A DNA stretch of 8,752 nt from Candidatus Peribacterales bacterium (lineage in GTDB: Bacteria > Patescibacteriota > Gracilibacteria > Peribacterales > Peribacteraceae), in contig JAKFXO010000072.1 in assembly GCA_021731345.1 (NCBI GenBank), forward strand, positions 1 to 8,752, given 5' to 3'. A program made the position numbers and the translations under genes. The notes under the pieces were generated by a model. It saw nothing but the letters and a program-made list of their open reading frames with translations. It ran no database searches and was not told the origin of the DNA. Of this stretch, positions 1-6,941 are shown piece by piece (position 1 is the first letter of the stretch; every line of letters begins with the position of its first letter).

Positions 1-2205
1 GCCTATGCTTGCCTTGTCTCCATTCGCGTATCCTCTGCCAAAAAGATTCGTTTTGAATTTGTTGTGGGCGTGCGCCTGAGAAAGGCCTTCACGGATGTCC
101 GAACCGACATACATCGTGAATCTCACTGCCCTGCTCAATGAATGACCGAGCCCGAGGTTCATGAGAATGAGATGGTTTACCCCGTGCAAGACTCTGAACA
201 CGTTCTCTCCGCGTATTAGGTTTGCGTCGTCGCCGCAAACTGCCTTCGCAATTCCTTCATGCGCCGAACTTTTGTTCGAGCTGTGAATATAGAGCAGCTT
301 CGTTTCCTCATCCCAATGCAGAAGGTAGAGATCATAGATCGTATCGCTTATGCCGCGGATATCCCCCCACGGCACAGGTTCCTGCTCTTTCGTTACCATA
401 ACCAAAACCCGTTTCTCGGGATGGAGCGCGGGTTTGTCGTATAGGTTTTTCATCATCGATGTCGCTTGTTCCGGACGCCAAGCGGCACATCTTGTTTGAT
501 AGACAACGGTGCTCATCTTCGGGAAGATACTTTGAAGAGGTATGTGCTCGGGCAGTTGTGTGAATCCTTGCAGGAACTCTGATCGAAGTACTTGCTCTCC
601 TGTCGCTTCTTCGCTCAGCTGCCGCAGCAAAATATTCCAATCAGGATCTTCGCCGTATAGTGCTTGGAGTGCTTCCTCGACATGGACATCTGCTGTATTA
701 GCCACAACTGTAGCCTCGCCAACATTGTCTTGTATTCGCGTAAAACGACCGGTGAATTGGAGAGTGACGGCAAGGCTTTTATGGACATCATGAAGCGCTG
801 CCACCTTCAGTTCCGGCAGATCAAAGCCTTCCCCGAACATGTCCACGCACACAACGATCCTACTGGTACGGGCACGCAACTGCTCGATTGCTTGGCGCTT
901 TACTGGATTTTTTAACTTGCTGTGCGCAATGACGGGATTATGTCGGGCTGCGAGACGGGAATATAGACCATGAATGTGTTCTGCTTGAGTGATGCCGGAG
1001 CAACGAGCCATGAGTAAGTGATCGTGGCCAGCAGCCAGATCCTCGTCCAACTGTGCAATCGCTACCTGCGCGATACGCTCGTCGCTCTTCTCATCGCTGT
1101 ACTCCTCGATTGCACGGAAGCGAATCGGTCGGAAATATCCTCCTGACTGCGCTTTGCGGAGTGGGTAGTTGTAGATAATTTTCCCATCCACGAGCTTCCC
1201 GTCTCCTCGGTAGGGAGTGGCCGTGAATTGAAGTACGGGCTTACCCGCAAAGAGCGTTCGTATTCGCTCCCAAGTAGGTGCGCGGACGTGGTGGGCTTCG
1301 TCGACGAACAAGTGACTGCACATCGATGCGATTTTCTTTCCTACGGCATCTGAGCAGTCGCCGGCAATCTGTGCCGTCGTCACTACGACGTTGCAACGAC
1401 TAAAGAAGGCCTCAGCTTCCTCGACTGTCTTCGGCTTACGCTTGAGCATACCAACAATGGGTAGCTGTGCCTCAGAGGCAACTACCCCGGCTTGTTTCAG
1501 TATTCCAAGCGTCAGGAACTTATCCGTGATTTGGTCACGCAAGGTGTCAGTCGGGACGATCACTAATACGCGGTTGAGCCTTTCGGCAACAAGCAGGGCA
1601 AGCATTGCTTCTGTTTTTCCTGTGCCAGTAGGCATCACAATAGTTGCTGGATCATGAGAGACGGTCCAGTGCGCAAGTATTGCGTGAAGTGCCCCTATTT
1701 GCGGCGGTCGTAAGCCTTTCTCCGTGATCCTATCTCCCGTGCGCTTTTCTTCCTTGAAACTAAAAGTGTCTTTCCAGGATTCAATGATCTTCTTGAGCTC
1801 CGACTCGCGATCTGTTGCCTCTGACGGCAACGGTTTCGGGCGCGGGCGCATCAGTCGGCATTTTTCGAGGTCTTTCTTTTTTGTAGGAAGACCCGCCGGG
1901 CTCATAAGCAGCAACTCCGGCAAATTTTTAGCGCTAGTATTCTTTTCGACAATCAGCAATGCCCCCAATGACTCTGCTTCTTCAGGCATGAATTTCTGGC
2001 CTCGGACGGTCCCTTGTCTGAAATCCTCGACTGTTCCTTTTGCCTCTCCCGCAGGTCTCTGAAGTTTTCGGATCAAACTGCCGGATAGCCGTTCGCTAAA
2101 TTGAACAATTTCCGGCAACCACAAGGTATGCAGCCTAGGCGTTGCAGACCGCATAAGTGTACCTTCATTTCTTGGCCGATCTGACCTTTCAGTCGGTTGA
2201 TTCAT
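1..2205 (-). CDS. DEAD/DEAH-box superfamily 2 helicase, C-terminus cut by window edge
   Basis: The minus strand is open for 735 codons from an ATG at 2205 to the left edge, so the end of the protein is missing. Helicase motifs appear in order: Walker A MPTGTGKTEA at residues 191-200 (K197), VIVPTDTLRDQ shortly after, DEAHH at 302-306, FTATPYR at 327-333, FGEGFDLPEL before motif VI, and QFTGRFTR at 483-490 with both motif VI arginines. These make an ATP-driven nucleic-acid translocase or unwindase. About 180 residues before the core and more than 240 after it match no domain I can name; the tail contains LGLGHSLSRAVRFTMYVGSD. Helicases of this build occur in anti-phage defence and restriction loci, but the partner gene would lie outside the window. 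Met18 at 2154 is a rival start because GAAGG stands 7 nt before it; the first ATG has AAAGGG 12 nt away. ATA codons recur (at least nine), unlike the neighbours, suggesting separate ancestry. Family assignment is firm; role is inferred. Confidence 0.9.
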   Translation of the reverse strand, partial: MNQPTERSDRPRNEGTLMRSATPRLHTLWLPEIVQFSERLSGSLIRKLQRPAGEAKGTVEDFRQGTVRGQKFMPEEAESLGALLIVEKNTSAKNLPELLLMSPAGLPTKKKDLEKCRLMRPRPKPLPSEATDRESELKKIIESWKDTFSFKEEKRTGDRITEKGLRPPQIGALHAILAHWTVSHDPATIVMPTGTGKTEAMLALLVAERLNRVLVIVPTDTLRDQITDKFLTLGILKQAGVVASEAQLPIVGMLKRKPKTVEEAEAFFSRCNVVVTTAQIAGDCSDAVGKKIASMCSHLFVDEAHHVRAPTWERIRTLFAGKPVLQFTATPYRGDGKLVDGKIIYNYPLRKAQSGGYFRPIRFRAIEEYSDEKSDERIAQVAIAQLDEDLAAGHDHLLMARCSGITQAEHIHGLYSRLAARHNPVIAHSKLKNPVKRQAIEQLRARTSRIVVCVDMFGEGFDLPELKVAALHDVHKSLAVTLQFTGRFTRIQDNVGEATVVANTADVHVEEALQALYGEDPDWNILLRQLSEEATGEQVLRSEFLQGFTQLPEHIPLQSIFPKMSTVVYQTRCAAWRPEQATSMMKNLYDKPALHPEKRVLVMVTKEQEPVPWGDIRGISDTIYDLYLLHWDEETKLLYIHSSNKSSAHEGIAKAVCGDDANLIRGENVFRVLHGVNHLILMNLGLGHSLSRAVRFTMYVGSDIREGLSQAHAHNKFKTNLFGRGYANGDKASIG

Positions 2206-2228
2206 GAGAAAATGATACCCTTTGTCAA
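2200..2228 (-). promoter_or_regulatory. possible promoter of the helicase gene
   Basis: A perfect TTGACA lies at 2228-2223 on the minus strand. Seventeen bases further on is ATGAAT (2205-2200), only a 3 of 6 match to TATAAT and overlapping the first possible start codon. If this promoter is used, transcription would begin near 2193 and translation would more likely start at Met18 (2154), which has a GAAGG ribosome site. The -35 match is good and the -10 match is poor, so the call is tentative. Confidence 0.25.
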
Positions 2229-2275
2229 CGTCTGATTACAGCTCTCGCAGGCGACAAAAAGTTCACTTGAATAGC

Positions 2276-3649
2276 TCACGGCACATAGATCTTCTTTGCG
2301 ACTGCCCCATCGCTGCTCGCATAGATCAGAAGGAACTCGTGCTCCCTCGGCAGAATGAAGGCGAGCCACCCGTCCGTGTACGACCCCGGCTGCAGATTTA
2401 CCGCGTCGAAGTAGTTTCCAAGACTGTAGGTTTCCGACTCATGGGTGTACGTGCGGCCGCTGCTGTCTTGGATCGTGATGTAGTTGGGATTCGCATGGAT
2501 GACGTCGCTGCCTTCGTTCTTCACGGCGACGCCGATACGGACGTAGGAATAGTTCTTCGGATCATTCACGCAGCTGTAGCTCACGCAGTTGCTGCGAACG
2601 ACCTTCCCGTTCACGGCGACCTTCACGTCCCCGTTGCCCTCGTAGTACTGCATGTTATCGATGAGATCCTGCACTCGCTTCTTCTCGGCTTCCAATGCCA
2701 AGCGCTTCTGTTCCTTCTCCTGATCGGCGGCAACCCGCTTCTCATCGTACTTGAGGTTCTTCACCTCCACTTCCTTCGTCCCATTGGCATAGCCTTCTGC
2801 GGAGGCCGAGAGCACGTACTTCGTTGTCTGCGCGTTGTAGGCAGTGCTGAAGGCCATGAGAACCGTGCCGCTCCCATTGCTGTCGAGCGTGACAGTCTTC
2901 TCGTCGCTACCTTTCACGCTGACTGTTGCACCGGGCAATCCCTGCAGATGCAGTTCATATTTTCCTTCCCCCGTCTCCAGCACTGTATTCGTCGCAGCAA
3001 TCGGCACGCTCTTGCGCTGGAATGCACTCTCCAAAGTGGTTTCCACCGTCTTTGCGTTGAATCTCCCGCCTGTCACCTTCGCTATCACCTCCACCTTGCC
3101 GGTATCCGTGTCGTTTGGGACATCAATGGCTATTTTGAAGGCATCGCCCTCGATCTGCACAGGCTTGCCATCCACGGAAAGCTCCAACGAGCATGGGCAA
3201 TGGACGGAAGCCTTTCCCGAAATCTCAACACTGCTTCCCGTGAATTCATACTTGTCGCTGAGTTCAATCGCTGCGGCCCGGGGTGCGCTGTAGCTGCGCA
3301 CGGCAACGATGAGCAGGAAAACAGCAACAATCGGTGTGACGATCTTCCATTGCCGTCGCAGCAGTGAGAATGTTTTTCGCAGGAAGCGCATGGCCTTCTC
3401 GCGCTGCTCCGGCTTTTTGTAGAGGTACCAAATGAAAGCGCCTGGAATGGTGATGTACCAGAACGCGATGCTCACAAGCCCGAGGAGAATCCACACGATG
3501 TGCTTTGGTTTCACGTCGAGATTCCCCGCTTTCTTCTTCGCTTCGGGTTTTTGCTGGCGGGACGTCAGATCCTCGCCGCAGTGCTTGCAGCGGATGGCGT
3601 CTTTCTTGATTTCCTCTTTGCAGAAGGGACAGAGCTTGGTATCGACCAT
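2276..3649 (-). CDS. zinc-ribbon membrane protein with large outer region and DUF4352-like C-terminal domain
   Basis: The 457-residue protein begins with a zinc ribbon, CPFCKEEIKKDAIRCKHC (C7, C10, C21, C24). Two hydrophobic segments follow at about 51-77 and 103-120. The rest should form a large domain across the membrane: beta-rich Ig-like stretches from about 125 to 290 with a CPC pair (C151, C153), a charged coiled-coil-like segment at about 293-333, and a C-terminal domain from about 338 to the end that resembles DUF4352/telokin-like folds, with a likely disulfide pair C355/C360. The open frame reaches back to 3718, but the ATG at 3649 puts the ribbon at the very N-terminus, as in the upstream gene, and avoids overlapping it. 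It starts 5 nt after that gene's TAA, so the two are probably co-transcribed. The cellular role is unknown; a membrane sensor or envelope protein is my inference. Confidence 0.82.
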   Translation of the reverse strand: MVDTKLCPFCKEEIKKDAIRCKHCGEDLTSRQQKPEAKKKAGNLDVKPKHIVWILLGLVSIAFWYITIPGAFIWYLYKKPEQREKAMRFLRKTFSLLRRQWKIVTPIVAVFLLIVAVRSYSAPRAAAIELSDKYEFTGSSVEISGKASVHCPCSLELSVDGKPVQIEGDAFKIAIDVPNDTDTGKVEVIAKVTGGRFNAKTVETTLESAFQRKSVPIAATNTVLETGEGKYELHLQGLPGATVSVKGSDEKTVTLDSNGSGTVLMAFSTAYNAQTTKYVLSASAEGYANGTKEVEVKNLKYDEKRVAADQEKEQKRLALEAEKKRVQDLIDNMQYYEGNGDVKVAVNGKVVRSNCVSYSCVNDPKNYSYVRIGVAVKNEGSDVIHANPNYITIQDSSGRTYTHESETYSLGNYFDAVNLQPGSYTDGWLAFILPREHEFLLIYASSDGAVAKKIYVP

Positions 3650-3654
3650 GGGAG

Positions 3655-4116
3655 TTAGGTGGGAATGCGGTAGAGCGCTCCATCGCGGATGGAGAAACGT
3701 TTCTTGCAGGAGCGGCACTTCACGACTTTTTTCCCGTTCATGACGATGGCTTGGTGCTGGCAGTAGGGGCAGTTTCCTTCGCTCATCGCGAGGAAGAGCA
3801 CTGGTGAGAGGAGAATCGCGAGACCGCCGATGAGCATCATTGGGATACCGACGATCCCACCAATGACCGTGACCGTCAGGAGGCCCCCGAGTCCTATGGC
3901 GACGATTCCGAAGAGGACGCTGGCACCGAGCCCCTTGATGAAGCTCACACGGTGCATGGGATTGCCCTTCCCCTCCGTCGTTGATGGCTGTGCTACAGCC
4001 TCACTTGGCCCCGAGGGATTGCGCAGATCGGCACGGCAGTGCTTGCATTTGATGGCATCGGCCTTGATGTCTTCCGCGCAGAAGGGGCATGGCCGGATGG
4101 TTGGTGATATGGGCAT
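3655..4116 (-). CDS. small membrane protein with zinc ribbons at both ends
   Basis: This 153-residue protein has an N-terminal zinc ribbon CPFCAEDIKADAIKCKHC (C10, C13, C24, C27), a low-complexity linker, a hydrophobic Gly/Ile/Leu-rich block at about 62-110 long enough for two membrane helices, and a second CxxC pair set at C116/C119 and C134/C137 near the C-terminus. With a two-helix hairpin both ribbons would face the same side, presumably the cytoplasm. The N-terminal ribbon is nearly the same as the one in the next gene downstream, so the two proteins share a module and may work together. The gene lies 18 nt after the nuclease stop, and that gap is entirely pyrimidine on the coding strand. 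No enzymatic motif is visible and the function is unknown. Confidence 0.82.
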   Translation of the reverse strand: MPISPTIRPCPFCAEDIKADAIKCKHCRADLRNPSGPSEAVAQPSTTEGKGNPMHRVSFIKGLGASVLFGIVAIGLGGLLTVTVIGGIVGIPMMLIGGLAILLSPVLFLAMSEGNCPYCQHQAIVMNGKKVVKCRSCKKRFSIRDGALYRIPT

Positions 4117-4134
4117 GGGGAAAAAAGAAGGAAA

Positions 4135-4887
4135 TTAGTTGCAGTTCAAAGCCTTGCGCCATCCCGCCGCGACCGCCTCCTGCTCAGAGCAGAACCATCG
4201 CTCTCCGGCGGAGACATCGATCTGGGTGGCGTTGTAGCTGCCGCAACCTGGCAGGTGGTAGATTTTCTCTTTGGTACTCGAGATGTTTCCTTTGATCACG
4301 CAGGAGGAAGCTGCGGGAGCGGAGGATGCAGCAGATGACGTCGCTTTTGGCTGTGACTTTGCCGAAGACGCAGCAGCACCTTTGTATTGGCAGATGCTGC
4401 CCCAGAGCCCCTTATTCGCATCGCGAGCCTTCTGCTCCAGTGTGTTGTAGGCCTCGAGCCTCGGGTGCGGGAATATCTTGTAGCTGAAGGCGTAGCCGTC
4501 GCTGATCATCCCAGCACCGATATCCTTCCCTTTGAGAGAAACGTAGCGCAGGAGACGTCCGTATTTGTCGCGCTCCTCGGCGGGATTCTTCTCGAGCGTC
4601 ACGGTCTTGCCGCGCAGGAGGGTCGTGAGCTTCTTCGATGCCTCTTTCCCGTAACATTGGACTGGCTTGCGGGGATCTTTCGTCTCGGGTGTGTCGATGC
4701 CGATGATCCGGATCGTTTCGATCTTCGTGCCGAGCTTCACCTTGAAGGTGTCGCCGTCGACAACAGAAGTCACTTTGCCCTGCTCCGTCTGAGGTGCTGC
4801 CGCGAACGCGGTGGGCAGGAAGATGGCGATGGAAAGGAATGCGGCAACGAGTGCTTTCCTGCCGTAGACGTAGTGGGTGTGTCGCAT
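4135..4887 (-). CDS. secreted staphylococcal-type nuclease with C-terminal sunset-like domain
   Basis: The 250-residue protein opens with a basic, then hydrophobic stretch ending in TAFA-A (cleavage near residue 29-30), a likely signal peptide. The thermonuclease (SNase, PF00565) domain follows at about 36-168 with the catalytic set intact when aligned by motif to Staphylococcus nuclease: D46 in VVDGDT, R60, D65-T66 and E68 in IRIIGIDTPE, and R111 in DKYGRLLRY. It should cut DNA or RNA with calcium outside the cytoplasm. An Ala/Ser/Lys/Pro linker (about 170-195) leads to a tail at 196-250 with IYHLPGC, ID and GERWFCSEQEAVAAGWRKA, which matches the pattern I know as the sunset domain; C196, C215, C233 and C249 could bind metal or pair as disulfides. 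It heads the cluster with two zinc-ribbon membrane genes. Nuclease call strong; tail name moderate. Confidence 0.93.
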   Translation of the reverse strand: MRHTHYVYGRKALVAAFLSIAIFLPTAFAAAPQTEQGKVTSVVDGDTFKVKLGTKIETIRIIGIDTPETKDPRKPVQCYGKEASKKLTTLLRGKTVTLEKNPAEERDKYGRLLRYVSLKGKDIGAGMISDGYAFSYKIFPHPRLEAYNTLEQKARDANKGLWGSICQYKGAAASSAKSQPKATSSAASSAPAASSCVIKGNISSTKEKIYHLPGCGSYNATQIDVSAGERWFCSEQEAVAAGWRKALNCN

Positions 4888-4982
4888 CGGTGGGAGGGGA
4901 AGAAGTAGTTATGACAAGCAATGGCACGGGTCCTCTGGAATGCCAGCCGTAACGCGCCAAAGGGGTTTGCTGTCCAGGCGAG

Positions 4983-5011
4983 TTGAGGCAGGAAGTCACG
5001 GCAATTGTACT
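4983..5011 (+). promoter_or_regulatory. possible promoter of the helix-turn-helix gene
   Basis: TTGAGG at 4983-4988 and TGTACT at 5006-5011 are 17 bases apart, each matching four of six bases of the sigma-70 consensus. Transcription would start near 5018, inside the dyad at 5008-5056, so a protein bound to the dyad could repress it. It reads toward the start codon at 5107, leaving a leader of about 90 nt. Sequence match alone supports this. Confidence 0.3.
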
Positions 5012-5056
5012 CGATAGTAACGCTTTCGCTAGTAGCAATAACGTCACTACCGAATG
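5008..5056. repeat. 49-bp imperfect inverted repeat in the divergent control region, with a third half-site
   Basis: Folding the sequence about base 5032 pairs 17 of 24 positions. The centre is the palindrome GCTAGTAGC (5028-5036). The outer arms contain GATAGTAACG (5013-5022) and, inverted, GGTAGTGACG (5042-5051); a third similar copy GATACGAACG lies in direct orientation at 5058-5067. The block sits between the divergent nuclease and helix-turn-helix genes. It could be an operator for the adjacent DNA-binding protein, an excisionase binding array, or an attachment site of the large serine recombinase. The odd-numbered centre fits an operator better than a serine-integrase core, which has a two-base crossover. 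Confidence 0.5.
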
Positions 5057-5086
5057 TGATACGAACGATATAGCGTTTCTAGTCAA
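5056..5086 (-). promoter_or_regulatory. possible promoter for the nuclease cluster
   Basis: On the minus strand TTGACT (5086-5081) is followed 19 bases later by TATCAC (5061-5056). The -35 matches five of six consensus bases and the -10 four of six, but the spacing is long. It overlaps the third half-site at 5058-5067 and points into the dyad, so both divergent promoters would be under the same control. The leader to the nuclease start at 4887 would be about 160 nt. Weak evidence. Confidence 0.22.
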
Positions 5087-5106
5087 GTATTGTGCGCTTT
5101 TTTCGT

Positions 5107-5319
5107 ATGACTCAGTTCCCCAAAATCCTCAGCATCGGCGAGGTGCAACGCATCCTTGGAGTATCCCGCTCCCGGGTGGAAGAGTTCATCCGGCAGGGCA
5201 AGCTACTGCACCAAGACACCCTCGCGGGCAAAATGTTTCTCGAGAGCGACGTGATGGCTTTCAAGCGTGACAGGCAGCGGCGAGCGAAGAAAGATCCTCG
5301 CATCAAGGGAGGACGCTGA
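5107..5319 (+). CDS. small MerR/excisionase-like helix-turn-helix protein
   Basis: This 70-residue protein has the pattern of an HTH_17/excisionase-type winged helix: LSIGEVQRILGVSRSRVEEF (residues 8-27) for the helix-turn-helix, then a short wing ending in FLESDVMAF, then a basic tail (KRDRQRRAKKDPRIKGGR) suited to DNA contact. It is probably either a transcription regulator or a recombination directionality factor for the serine recombinase next door. It is the only plus-strand gene and its TGA ends at 5319, one base before the recombinase stop at 5320, so the two converge with no gap. I chose ATG 5107; an in-frame GTG at 5092 would add MRFFR with no better ribosome site. The dyad at 5008-5056 upstream is a candidate for its own binding site. 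Confidence 0.85.
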   Translation: MTQFPKILSIGEVQRILGVSRSRVEEFIRQGKLLHQDTLAGKMFLESDVMAFKRDRQRRAKKDPRIKGGR

Positions 5320-5331
5320 TCACTCCTTGAT
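5302..5331. repeat. inverted repeat across the convergent gene ends
   Basis: ATCAAGGGAG at 5302-5311 pairs with CTCCTTGAT at 5323-5331 as a nine-pair stem with one bulged G and an 11-nt loop. It straddles the stop codons of the helix-turn-helix gene and the recombinase. The position suits a two-way transcription stop, but neither side has a T-run, and the arms are also coding, so a conventional intrinsic terminator is not shown. Confidence 0.3.
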
Positions 5332-6693
5332 CTCTGTCGCGAGCGACACCTTCCCGTCCTTGAGCGTGAGTTTGTTTCGCAGGCAATTGAGCAACTCCCG
5401 CTTCTCCTCGATCTTCCCGTTCTGCAGGAGGTACTTCGCGTAGGTGCGGATCTCCACCTTCGGCATGGTATTGCCGACGGCTTGCCCCAAGACTCCCGTC
5501 GTGAATTTCTCATAGCGGGATACCTCCTCCTGCAGCCGATGCTTCATGCCGATCTTGTCGAGATCCACCGTATCGATGATCGTGAGGAGGCTCTCGAGGA
5601 GCTCATCCTCGCGGATGGATGCCTCTTTGCAATTCAAATCTTTGGCATGGCAGCAGCGGTAGTACACGTATTTCCGGATGCTCCCGTCTTTCATCCGCTT
5701 GTGCTTCTCCTCAGCGGTGATCCCTGAACCGCATCCGCCGCAGAGCATCATCTTCGTGAACGCGAATTCCTTCGTGCCCCATGCTTTCTTTGGGGCCATG
5801 TCGAGTATCTTTCCGGCTTCCTCGAATAATTTTTGACTCACGAGCGGTTCGTAGGTGCCCTGATACCAGTTCCCGCTCCCGACGGGGTACTCGAACCGTC
5901 CCGTGTAGAAGGGATTTCGCAGCATCCGGTAGATCATGGAGAGCGTGATCGTTCTTCCAAGCTTCGTCGTAAATCCCACCTCCTGCATCCAGCGGTAGAG
6001 CTGTCTGCCGCTCGTATGCTGGTAGGCCACTTTCTCGAACGCCTGCCGCACTAAGGGGCCCCGGATCGGGCAGGGAATGACCCTGTTCCGTTTGTCCTCC
6101 GGTCGCTTCTCGAGTGCGTACCCGAGGGCAGGGATGCAGGGACGATGCCCCATCTCGGCCCGTGTCTTCATGCCGCGCTTCGTATTGATCCCTCGATTAT
6201 CGTTTTCGAGTTTCGCCTGACTGCAGAGGATCATGAGGAGGAATTTCTCGTTGGGATTGTTCGTGAACCGCTGGCTCTGGGTGCGGATTTCCGTCAGATG
6301 CCCCTGATCCATGAGGTCGATCACGCTCCCGAGATCTCCGGCGTTTCTGGAAATTCTATCCGCAGCCCAGGTCAGAAGGCCATTGAACATGCCGCTTCGG
6401 ACATCTTTGAGTAGCTGATTGAAGACCGGACGTCCGCTCGTCGCCTTCGCGCTATGGCTTTCTCTGCGAACTTCAGCGATCTCCAGCCCTTCCTTCTTGG
6501 CGAGTTCCAGCATCGCCTTGATCTGCGAATCGATACTGAGCGCTTGGCGTTCGTCATCCTCGCTGCTTTTCCGTGCGTACAGACAGTAGCGCACGCCCGT
6601 CGTCTTATCGAAAGCGGGGGTGAGATCTATGTGCGCTGCCTCGACGGCTGGAGTTTTGGGAGGTTTGCTTCGGCTTAGGGTTGCGGTGACCAT
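5320..6693 (-). CDS. large serine recombinase (site-specific integrase)
   Basis: The 457-residue protein has a resolvase domain at about 34-180: YARKSSEDD with nucleophile S43 and R41, Q57, and ADRISRN with catalytic arginines R113 and R116. A recombinase domain (PF07508 type) follows at about 190-300, including LSMIYRMLRNPFYTGRFEYP. A zinc ribbon comes next, with CGGC at C318/C321 and later cysteines C347/C348 and C355, then a helical, coiled-coil-like C-terminal part. All catalytic residues are present, so it should be active in integrating or excising an element through a 5' phosphoserine intermediate. It is somewhat short for phage large serine integrases, which often exceed 500 residues. 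It begins 21 nt after the 64-residue gene, that gap being 20 of 21 pyrimidines on the coding strand, and ends against the convergent helix-turn-helix gene. Confidence 0.95.
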   Translation of the reverse strand: MVTATLSRSKPPKTPAVEAAHIDLTPAFDKTTGVRYCLYARKSSEDDERQALSIDSQIKAMLELAKKEGLEIAEVRRESHSAKATSGRPVFNQLLKDVRSGMFNGLLTWAADRISRNAGDLGSVIDLMDQGHLTEIRTQSQRFTNNPNEKFLLMILCSQAKLENDNRGINTKRGMKTRAEMGHRPCIPALGYALEKRPEDKRNRVIPCPIRGPLVRQAFEKVAYQHTSGRQLYRWMQEVGFTTKLGRTITLSMIYRMLRNPFYTGRFEYPVGSGNWYQGTYEPLVSQKLFEEAGKILDMAPKKAWGTKEFAFTKMMLCGGCGSGITAEEKHKRMKDGSIRKYVYYRCCHAKDLNCKEASIREDELLESLLTIIDTVDLDKIGMKHRLQEEVSRYEKFTTGVLGQAVGNTMPKVEIRTYAKYLLQNGKIEEKRELLNCLRNKLTLKDGKVSLATEIKE

Positions 6694-6714
6694 AGGGAAG
6701 GGGGTAAGGAAAAA

Positions 6715-6909
6715 TTACAGTGTTCGCACATGGGGATATAACTCGGTGAGGGCGCGGTAGTGCTTCATGATCGCGAGCACCTCCTCCCGCGAAAGGCCGG
6801 AGTGGTCACAGACGATGGAGAGATCGAACATGTTCGTGATGCCGGATTGCCGGACGGTTTCGTAGGCTTTAAACATGTCCTCGGTGATAGTGGGAATGAT
6901 GTCGTCCAT
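6715..6909 (-). CDS. small phage-type conserved protein
   Basis: A 64-residue acidic-to-neutral protein with the pattern AYETVRQSGITNMFDLSIV, then SGLSREEVLAIMKHYRAL near the C-terminus. Short proteins with this YExVRxSGxTNMxD ... LSGLxRExxxxIMxNY pattern are familiar from phage and prophage genomes, where they have no assigned role; the second half resembles a small helical DNA-binding unit, but I cannot confirm that. The open frame extends back to 7080, but the upstream part overlaps the next gene and looks like a shadow; ATG 6909 leaves a 32-nt spacer. It is likely co-transcribed with its neighbours. Confidence 0.72.
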   Translation of the reverse strand: MDDIIPTITEDMFKAYETVRQSGITNMFDLSIVCDHSGLSREEVLAIMKHYRALTELYPHVRTL

Positions 6910-6941
6910 GCTGGCTAGAGAAAAGAGATACAAAAATGCAG

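Noticed and set aside
2256..2271. Possible intrinsic terminator after the 457-residue gene: TTCA/TGAA followed by CTTTTT on the minus strand.
   Set aside because: The stem has only four A/T-rich pairs and a two-base loop, too weak to act.
2222..3367. A 381-codon plus-strand open frame opposite the 457-residue membrane protein gene.
   Set aside because: It is antisense to a gene with clear zinc-ribbon, membrane and DUF4352-like features, and its His/Leu/Val-rich product shows no domain.
4888..5007. tRNA, riboswitch or CRISPR in the gene-free part upstream of the nuclease.
   Set aside because: No cloverleaf, no repeated spacer pattern and only four-base stems (CTGG/CCAG, CAAA/TTTG) can be seen.
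5008..5056. The dyad as a definite attachment site of the serine recombinase.
   Set aside because: The symmetry centre is a single base, while large serine recombinases cross over at a two-base core, and no second copy is available. Kept only as an alternative.
4412..5086. A 224-codon minus-strand frame overlapping the nuclease gene and the divergent control region.
   Set aside because: It is another frame of the intact nuclease, Arg-rich and without domain features.
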